DNA of 13,970 nt from Promicromonosporaceae bacterium (lineage in GTDB: Bacteria > Actinomycetota > Actinomycetes > Actinomycetales > Cellulomonadaceae): NCBI GenBank assembly GCA_009782865.1, contig WRIF01000009.1, positions 1-13,970 of the forward strand, read 5' to 3'. Position 1 is the first letter of the stretch, and every line of letters begins with the position of its first letter. Made by a program: the position numbers and the translations under genes. Below, in pieces: positions 9,452-13,970 of the stretch. Under the pieces are notes generated by a model. The model made no database searches and had not been told where the DNA came from. It was given only the letters and a program-made list of their open reading frames with translations.

Positions 9452-10525
9452 CTAGTGTGACAGGTCGTAAAGGGCGCGGCTCAGGCTGGGGTCGCGGAGC
9501 AGGGTCAGGGCCTCCAACTCGATCTGCCGCACCTGATCGATGGTGAGGCCCAGGCGTTTGCCGATCGTTTGCAGGGTCTGCCGGCGCCCGTCCCGCAGGC
9601 CGTAGCGCAGGCTGATCACCTCTAGCTCCCTCTCCCCCAGGGCCTGGAGCACCGCCCGCAGCTGGGCCTGCAGCAGCATGGCCGCCACCGACTCCAGCGG
9701 GTCGATGCTGGCGACATCCTCGATCAGGTCTCCGAGCTCGGAGCCGCCCTCCTCCGTGGGCACGTCCAGGGAGACCGGTTCTCGGTTCAGTTGCTGCACC
9801 TCGACCACCCGGGCGGGAGCCAGGTCCAGCTCGGCGGCCAGCTCGTCTACCGTCGGCACCCGCCCCAGGGCCTGCAGCAGTTCGCGCTGCGCCACCGCCA
9901 GCCGACTGACGATCTCCATCACCGAGCCCGGCAGCCGGATGGTGCGCGACTTGGTGGCCAGGCCCTGCTCGATGGCACTGCGAATCCACCAGATGGCATA
10001 GGTGGCAAACCGATGCCCCAGGGCGTAGTCGAACTTGGAGACGGCATGGATCAGGCCAACATTGCCCTCCTGGATCAGGTCGAGGAAGGGCAGTCCGTGG
10101 CCGGTGTAGCGCTTGGCCAGGAACACCACCAGGCGCAGGTTCGCCTCGACTAGACGATCCCTGGCCCGCCTCCCGTCGGTCATCACCCACAGCAGGTCGC
10201 GGTACTGCCTGCGCCGCTCGTCGCCCGAGCGCCCGTGGCTGTAGTTGGCCCAGCGCGGGTCGCTGCACAGCAGGTGCTCCACATACAGGCCCACCTCCAC
10301 CCGGCGGGCCAGGTCTATCTCCTCGTCGGGGGTCAGCAGACCAAAGCGGGCAATCTGTCGAAGGTAGTCCCGCACCGGGTCGGCGGTAGCCCCAGAGACG
10401 AACTGCCCCACCTCGGTCAGGACATCGTCGCTACTCTCGAACTCGACAAGATCGTCTGCGGGGTTCGCCACGGGAGCGGGCTTCATGGCTACCGTCCGGC
10501 GGCGCCGCCGCCTCGCCTCGCCCAC
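9452..10525 (-). CDS. Sigma-70 family RNA polymerase factor, group 2 (SigB/HrdD-like)
   Basis: A 357-aa sigma factor that directs RNA polymerase to promoters. Region 1.2 is DPVRDYLRQIARFGLLTPDEE (about 49-69). Region 2 runs from about 123 to 198, with DLIQEGNVGLIHAVSKFDY (149-167) and the -10-reading helix TYAIWWIRSAI (175-185). Region 3 follows, and region 4 has the helix-turn-helix QTLQTIGKRLGLTIDQVRQI (316-335). It lacks the long acidic N-terminus of a primary sigma and departs from its usual region 2.4/3.0 sequence, so I call it non-essential group 2, probably stress or stationary phase. The start is uncertain: GTG at 10525 (GAGG 5 nt upstream; adds an arginine-rich stretch) or ATG at 10486 (giving 344 aa). 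The perfect palindrome CGGCGGCGCCGCCG lies at 10497-10510. It begins 45 bp after the nusB stop. Confidence 0.9.
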   Translation of the reverse strand: MGEARRRRRRTVAMKPAPVANPADDLVEFESSDDVLTEVGQFVSGATADPVRDYLRQIARFGLLTPDEEIDLARRVEVGLYVEHLLCSDPRWANYSHGRSGDERRRQYRDLLWVMTDGRRARDRLVEANLRLVVFLAKRYTGHGLPFLDLIQEGNVGLIHAVSKFDYALGHRFATYAIWWIRSAIEQGLATKSRTIRLPGSVMEIVSRLAVAQRELLQALGRVPTVDELAAELDLAPARVVEVQQLNREPVSLDVPTEEGGSELGDLIEDVASIDPLESVAAMLLQAQLRAVLQALGERELEVISLRYGLRDGRRQTLQTIGKRLGLTIDQVRQIELEALTLLRDPSLSRALYDLSH

Positions 10526-10536
10526 TGTTGCCTCAT
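10489..10536 (-). CDS. Possible 15-codon leader ORF upstream of the sigma factor
   Basis: ATG at 10536 opens a short frame (MRQQWARRGGGAAGR, then TAG) that ends 2 nt before the alternative sigma-factor ATG at 10486. AGGAG lies 2 nt before this ATG, and a -10-like TACGCT (10550-10545) lies 8 nt before it. It overlaps the GTG start in another frame, so both cannot be used equally. It may be a translated leader that couples to the sigma gene, or a chance frame. No homology is recognised. Confidence 0.25.
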   Translation of the reverse strand: MRQQWARRGGGAAGR

Positions 10537-10570
10537 ATCTCCTGAGCGTAGACCGAAAGGCGGGGGGCTG

Positions 10571-10990
10571 CTAGCCCAGGATGATGCTTGGCTTGATCCT
10601 GATCAGCTTGTCGAGCAGGCCGTTGATGAATGACGGCGAGTCATCGGTGGACAGCTTCTTGGCCAGCGAGACCGCCTCGTCGACGGCCACCTCGTCGGGG
10701 ACTTCTGGGTTGTAGAAGATCTCCCAGGCTCCGACGCGCAGCAGGGCGCGATCCACCGCCGGCATCCGTTCGAGGGTCCAGTCGTTGGAATAGGTCTCGA
10801 GCAGCTCGTCGAGCCGCTCGAGGTGAGCCATCACTCCCTCGACAATGTCGGCGGTGTACTGCGGGAGCGCGGCCTCGGTGACCGGCTTGGCCACCCGGTC
10901 GGCCAGCAGGGCGAGGGCGTCGACGTCCCGCTGTTCGGCCTCAAATAGTAGGTCGGCGGCGCGCTTGCGCGCCTTGGTCCTGGCAGCCAC
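10571..10990 (-). CDS. nusB: Transcription antitermination factor NusB
   Basis: NusB (139 aa, normal length) binds boxA RNA with NusE (ribosomal protein S10) and keeps RNA polymerase from stopping in rRNA operons. It is all-alpha. Visible signatures are the basic N-terminal helix RKRAADLLFEAEQRD (8-22), DRALLRVGAWE (80-90) and the C-terminal VAVDEAVSLAKKLSTDDSPS (101-120) followed by FINGLLDKL (121-129). The start is GTG with only a weak ribosome-binding site. It follows efp by 17 nt, so the two are surely cotranscribed, as in many Actinobacteria. A small GGGCT/AGCCC hairpin spans its stop codon. Confidence 0.96.
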   Translation of the reverse strand: MAARTKARKRAADLLFEAEQRDVDALALLADRVAKPVTEAALPQYTADIVEGVMAHLERLDELLETYSNDWTLERMPAVDRALLRVGAWEIFYNPEVPDEVAVDEAVSLAKKLSTDDSPSFINGLLDKLIRIKPSIILG

Positions 10991-11007
10991 TGGTGTCTGT
11001 CGCCGGG

Positions 11008-11571
11008 TCAGTTGTTGACGCGGCCGAGGTAGGAGCCGTCGCGCGTGTCCACCCGCACCTTGGTGCCGGTCTCCAGGAACAGCGGAACCTGAATCTCCTT
11101 GCCGGTCTCCAGGGTGGCGGGCTTGGTGCCGCCGGTCGAGCGGTCACCCTGCAGGCCCGGGTCGGTGTGCTGGATGACCAGTTCAACCGAGGCGGGCAGC
11201 TCAACGTAGAGGGGGGTGCCCTCGTTGGTGGCGATCTGGGCGTGCGTGCCCTCGAGCATGTAATCCTTGGCGTCGCCAACGGTGCCGACCGGGACGTGCA
11301 TCTGGTCGTAGGTGTTCGGGTCCATGAAGACGTAGTCTTCGCCGTCCACGTACAGGAACTGGTATTCGCGCCGATCCACCTGGGCGATCTCAACCTTGGC
11401 GCCGGCGTTGTAGGTCTTGTCGTTGACCTTGCCGGTGACAACGTTCTTCATCTTGGTGCGCACGAAGGCCCCACCCTTGCCGGGCTTGACATGCTGGAAC
11501 TCGATGATCTGCCAGAGCTGGCCGTCGATTCGCAGGACTACGCCGTTTTTGATGTCAGTGGTAGAAGCCAT
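11008..11571 (-). CDS. efp: Translation elongation factor P
   Basis: EF-P (187 aa) enters the ribosome between the P and E sites and rescues ribosomes stalled on consecutive prolines. It has three domains: N-terminal KOW-like (about 1-63), OB domain II (about 67-127) and OB domain III (about 130-187), ending in the hallmark [20 protein letters not shown] (166-185). The acceptor loop reads [12 protein letters not shown] (29-40) with K32 at the tip. G34 replaces the second proline of the PGKGP loop usual in Actinobacteria. The start at 11571 matches the family N-terminus. There is no Shine-Dalgarno, but TAAGAT ends 7 nt before the ATG, suggesting a leaderless mRNA in addition to read-through from aroQ 73 nt upstream. 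Confidence 0.97.
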   Translation of the reverse strand: MASTTDIKNGVVLRIDGQLWQIIEFQHVKPGKGGAFVRTKMKNVVTGKVNDKTYNAGAKVEIAQVDRREYQFLYVDGEDYVFMDPNTYDQMHVPVGTVGDAKDYMLEGTHAQIATNEGTPLYVELPASVELVIQHTDPGLQGDRSTGGTKPATLETGKEIQVPLFLETGTKVRVDTRDGSYLGRVNN

Positions 11572-11578
11572 GGGGGCA

Positions 11579-11584
11579 ATCTTA
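11579..11584 (-). promoter_or_regulatory. Candidate -10 hexamer of efp (leaderless arrangement)
   Basis: On the minus strand TAAGAT matches TANNNT and stands 7 nt before the efp ATG, so transcription would begin at the start codon. GGGGG/CCCCC arms on either side of the hexamer could also pair. No -35 is visible. Confidence 0.4.
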
Positions 11585-11644
11585 CCCCCGGCCCTGCCCG
11601 CACCTGCCCAGGCGATGCCGGCTGGGGCGGTGGCGAGGGAGGGG

Positions 11645-12085
11645 TCAGGCCGCCGTGGCGAGCGCGACCAACGCCAGCCGGTAGGAGTCCATCCCGAACC
11701 CGGCGATCACCCCGGTGGCCACCCCGGAGATGGTAGAGCGGTGCCGGAAGGCCTCGCGGGTGTGCGGGTTGGACAGGTGCACCTCGATCAGGCGCCGTCC
11801 CGCGTCGACGATCTGGGCGGCGGCGTCGCGCAGCGCGTACGAGTAGTGCGTGAAGGCGGCGGGGTTGAGCACCACGTCGACGCCCTGGTCTACCGCCTCG
11901 TGCAGCCATGCCACCAAGGTGGCCTCATCGTCGGTCTGCCGGGCCTCGGCACCCAGACCAAGGTCGGTTCCCCAGGCCGTCACGGCGGCCACCAGATCGT
12001 CGTAGGTGTCGTGACCGTATATCTCCGGCTCGCGCACTCCGAGGCGGCCCAGGTTGGGGCCGGACAGTACCAGGACGCGGTTCAT
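11645..12085 (-). CDS. aroQ: 3-dehydroquinate dehydratase, type II
   Basis: A 146-aa cytosolic enzyme that dehydrates 3-dehydroquinate to 3-dehydroshikimate, the third shikimate-pathway step. The family forms dodecamers. Active-site residues are visible: [16 protein letters not shown] (9-24) with R18 and catalytic Y23 on the flexible lid, [11 protein letters not shown] (72-82) with N74 and H80, EVHLSN (101-106) with H103, and the arginine-rich REAFRHRS (110-117). The sequence is very close to the mycobacterial type. The start at 12085 gives the standard N-terminus. The frame continues upstream without a usable start or known homology. In many Actinobacteria aroB and aroC lie next to it; here they are not in the window. 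Confidence 0.97.
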   Translation of the reverse strand: MNRVLVLSGPNLGRLGVREPEIYGHDTYDDLVAAVTAWGTDLGLGAEARQTDDEATLVAWLHEAVDQGVDVVLNPAAFTHYSYALRDAAAQIVDAGRRLIEVHLSNPHTREAFRHRSTISGVATGVIAGFGMDSYRLALVALATAA

Positions 12086-12092
12086 GGGGGTA

Positions 12093-12098
12093 ATTCTG
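12093..12098 (-). promoter_or_regulatory. Candidate -10 hexamer of aroQ (leaderless arrangement)
   Basis: On the minus strand CAGAAT is followed by 7 nt and then the aroQ ATG. It keeps A2 and T6 of TANNNT but lacks T1. No Shine-Dalgarno is positioned for this ATG; a GGAGGAGAA stretch sits about 42 nt upstream, too far to serve it. Confidence 0.3.
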
Positions 12099-12162
12099 CC
12101 CGAGGTCGCCTCGCCTGGGCGACAGGTTCTCCTCCGTTGTTGCCGGTGGCGCCCTTCGCCGT

Positions 12163-12885
12163 TCAGGGGGAAGCCTCGGGGGCTGGCGCGATGAGGTCTG
12201 GAACAATGAGGCCAGGGCCGTTGTGGCGCACGTTGCCGACGGCCGTCCCCACTCGCAGCGGGGTGAGGGTGGGCGCGGGAACCGCCGCGATGAAGGAGGC
12301 AATGGCAGCCTCGGTGTTCAGGTCCGGGGCGAGCCACTCGTCGAGCAGTTCGGCGGGGAGCAACAGCGGGCTGCGGTCGTGGATGTGGCCGAGGGCGTCC
12401 GGGGCGGGGCGGGTGATGATCGTGGCCGACGGCAACCAGGGGGCGTCCGGCCCACCGCGGGGGTCGCGCCAGAACTCGTAGAGGCCGGCGGCGAGCAACA
12501 CCTCCGCATCGGGGTCGCGCAGGTAATACGGGGTCTTGCCGCGCGAGACCGGGCCGGCAGGCTGCCACTCGTAGTACCCATTCATCGGGATTGCCAGCCG
12601 CCGTCTCACCGCCGCGGCGCGGAACGCCGGCTTTTCCAGGAGCGTCTCGGCGCGGGCGTTGATCATTCGCGCCCCGCCGTCGGGATTCTTGGCCCAGGGC
12701 GGGATCAGGCCCCAACGGAAGTTGCGCAGCTCTCGGCCCGCCTCCGGACGGTCGATCACCCCGCGTACCTGCTGGGTCGGGGCGATGTTCCAGCTGGGTG
12801 GCAGGGACTCCTCCGGCGCGTAGCTGGCGTGCAGGAGGCGCACCAAGTCGTCGTCGTCGGTGTACCGCACAAAGCGCCCGCACAT
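12163..12885 (-). CDS. SRAP domain protein (YedK/HMCES family)
   Basis: A 240-aa SOS-response-associated peptidase domain protein. The family detects abasic sites in single-stranded DNA and forms a covalent thiazolidine crosslink through Cys2, shielding the lesion. Expected residues are present: C2 directly after the initiator Met (MCGRF), N33 in WNIAPTQ, INARAET (75-81), E106 in GYYEW and H169 in HIHDRSP (167-173; the family usually has HDRMP). The start must be the ATG at 12885 because Cys2 becomes the N-terminus after Met removal. No Shine-Dalgarno and no LexA box is seen upstream, so SOS control is not supported. It is separated from aroQ by 77 nt. Confidence 0.95.
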   Translation of the reverse strand: MCGRFVRYTDDDDLVRLLHASYAPEESLPPSWNIAPTQQVRGVIDRPEAGRELRNFRWGLIPPWAKNPDGGARMINARAETLLEKPAFRAAAVRRRLAIPMNGYYEWQPAGPVSRGKTPYYLRDPDAEVLLAAGLYEFWRDPRGGPDAPWLPSATIITRPAPDALGHIHDRSPLLLPAELLDEWLAPDLNTEAAIASFIAAVPAPTLTPLRVGTAVGNVRHNGPGLIVPDLIAPAPEASP

Positions 12886-12891
12886 CTAGGA

Positions 12892-12989
12892 AGCCCGAGC
12901 CTGTCGCGAGCTTGCTCGCAGCAGCGAGGGCGACGACGATGTTGCCGAGCGCAGCGAGTAGCACATCAGGCGAGCCCGAGCCTGTCGCG
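12892..12989. repeat. Intergenic repeat element bounded by 17-bp direct repeats
   Basis: AGCCCGAGCCTGTCGCG occurs at 12892-12908 and 12973-12989, a period of 81 bp. The interior holds the near-palindrome GCGAGCTTGCTCGC (12906-12919), a further GCGAG at 12924-12928 that can pair with CTCGC at 12915-12919 instead, and a second GCAGCGAG at 12951-12958. The element fills most of the 118-bp gap between the RNase J stop and the SRAP start. It looks like a structured dispersed repeat, or one and a fraction units of a tandem array. It may also end RNase J transcription. Confidence 0.7.
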
Positions 12990-13003
12990 CGCCCGCCATA
13001 CCC

Positions 13004-13970
13004 TTAGGCCTCGACGACGACGGGCACGATCATCGGCCTCCGTCGCAGCTTGCGCCCCGCCCACTGACCGACCACGCGGCGCATCACCTGCTGCAGCTGG
13101 TAGGTGTCCGCGGCACCGTCCTTGATCGCCTTTTCGAGGGCGGTGAGCAGGTCCGGCTGGATTTCGTCGAAGCGGGCGTCGTCCTCGGCCATGCCGCGAG
13201 CCAGCACGTGCGGGCCGGTGATGACGCGACCCGAGACCGAGTCGATCACCGCGAACACGGAGATGAAGCCCTCCTCCCCGAGGATGCGCCGATCCTTGAG
13301 TTCGGCATCGGTGATCTCGCCTACCGAGGAGCCGTCGACGTACACGTATCCGCAGGGGATGGCGCCAACCACGCGCGCCACCCCGTCCACCAGGTCAATC
13401 ACCATGCCGTCCTCGGCGACGATCACGTTCTCCGCTGGCACGCCGGTGCGGACCGCGAGGGCCGCATTGGCCACCAGGTGGCGGACCTCGCCGTGCACGG
13501 GCAGCACGTTGCGGGGCTTGAGGATGTTGTAGCAGTACAGGAGTTCACCGGCGCTAGCGTGCCCGGAGACGTGGACCTTGGCGTTGCCGGAGTGAACCAC
13601 CCGCGCGCCCAGGCGGGTGAGGCCGTTGATGACGCGGAACACGGAGTTCTCGTTGCCGGGGATGAGGCTGGAGGCGAGGATGACGGTGTCGCCGGGCTCG
13701 ATCCTGACGGTGTGATCGCCGTTGGCCATGCGGGACAGCGCCGCCATGGGCTCGCCCTGGGAGCCGGTGCTCATGAACACCAACTCGTCGTCCTCGTAGT
13801 CGCGGGCCGCCTTGAGGTCGATCAGCACGTCCTCCGGGATGGTCAGGTAGCCGAGCTCCGCGGCGATGCCCATGTTCCGCACCATGGAGCGGCCCACAAA
13901 AGCGACCTTGCGGCCGTGCGCGGCCGCGGCGTTGAGCACCTGCTGCACCCGGTGTACGTGCGACGCGAAC
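13004..13970 (-). CDS. rnj: Ribonuclease J, C-terminal part (runs off right edge)
   Basis: RNase J is a metallo-beta-lactamase/beta-CASP nuclease with 5'-to-3' exonuclease and endonuclease activity in mRNA decay and rRNA processing. About 321 residues are present, starting in FASHVHRVQQ and ending at the TAA (13006-13004). Visible blocks are KVAFVGRSM, the beta-CASP STGSQGEPMAALSRMA, the VHVSGHASAGEL histidine motif, PVHGEVRHL, and the C-terminal dimerisation domain ending in RRRPMIVPVVVEA. The zinc-binding HxHxDH motif lies outside the window. An internal GTG at 13948 is not the real start, because the family sequence continues upstream of it. The HGE-V-RH valine differs from the aromatic residue I would expect there. 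Confidence 0.95.
   Translation of the reverse strand, partial: FASHVHRVQQVLNAAAAHGRKVAFVGRSMVRNMGIAAELGYLTIPEDVLIDLKAARDYEDDELVFMSTGSQGEPMAALSRMANGDHTVRIEPGDTVILASSLIPGNENSVFRVINGLTRLGARVVHSGNAKVHVSGHASAGELLYCYNILKPRNVLPVHGEVRHLVANAALAVRTGVPAENVIVAEDGMVIDLVDGVARVVGAIPCGYVYVDGSSVGEITDAELKDRRILGEEGFISVFAVIDSVSGRVITGPHVLARGMAEDDARFDEIQPDLLTALEKAIKDGAADTYQLQQVMRRVVGQWAGRKLRRRPMIVPVVVEA

Noticed and set aside
12127..12135. Strong Shine-Dalgarno-like GGAGGAGAA on the minus strand upstream of aroQ
   Set aside because: No ATG, GTG or TTG follows at a usable distance, and it is about 42 nt from the aroQ start, so I leave it as an orphan sequence.
12886..12960. Possible LexA box controlling the SRAP gene
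   Set aside because: The only palindrome, GCGAGCTTGCTCGC, lacks the GAAC/GTTC core of actinobacterial LexA sites.
12086..12964. In-frame upstream extension of aroQ, starting with a hydrophobic stretch
   Set aside because: It overlaps the SRAP gene in another frame and is very rich in Arg/Pro/Gly. The hydrophobic start is the intergenic repeat read in one frame.

Overview
The window is ordinary, gene-dense chromosome from a high-GC Gram-positive bacterium (Actinomycetota). The evidence is the strong G/C bias at third codon positions, the actinobacterial SUF order sufR-sufB-sufD-Rieske ferredoxin-sufC-sufS, the aroQ-efp-nusB block, an actinobacterial RNase J, and -10-like hexamers placed for leaderless mRNAs. 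Genus cannot be fixed from sequence alone. I lean weakly towards a Propionibacteriaceae- or Actinomyces-like organism. I see no insertion sequence, prophage, tRNA, rRNA or CRISPR array, and no clearly new multi-gene system. The observations worth checking are mostly regulatory or residue-level.

Region 1 (1-4632, minus strand): a SUF Fe-S cluster assembly operon read right to left. It has an Fe-S-sensing repressor (SufR), the SufB and SufD scaffold proteins, a small Rieske-type ferredoxin, the SufC ATPase, and the start of the SufS cysteine desulfurase, which leaves the window at its left edge. All five gene junctions overlap. A -10-like hexamer and an imperfect inverted repeat sit just upstream of sufR and could form an autoregulatory switch.

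Region 2 (4633-7039): glgX, a glycogen debranching enzyme, is divergent from the SUF operon. It ends in two stem-loops, the second a near-perfect 18-bp hairpin that probably stops transcription from both glgX and the convergent hppA.

Region 3 (7040-9451): hppA, a membrane ion-pumping pyrophosphatase with the residue signature of the K+-dependent class. A perfect CRP/GlxR-type palindrome lies upstream.

Region 4 (9452-12085, minus strand): aroQ, efp, nusB and a group 2 sigma-70 factor, read in that order. They link shikimate metabolism, translation of proline-rich stretches, rRNA antitermination and promoter selection. The EF-P acceptor loop lacks the second proline usual in Actinobacteria. 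A possible 15-codon leader ORF precedes the sigma factor.

Region 5 (12086-13970, minus strand): a SRAP/HMCES-type DNA-protein crosslinking protein, a compact intergenic repeat bounded by 17-bp direct repeats, and the C-terminal two thirds or so of RNase J, which leaves the window at its right edge.

No gap between genes exceeds 300 bases. The largest is about 219 bases, between hppA and the sigma factor gene.
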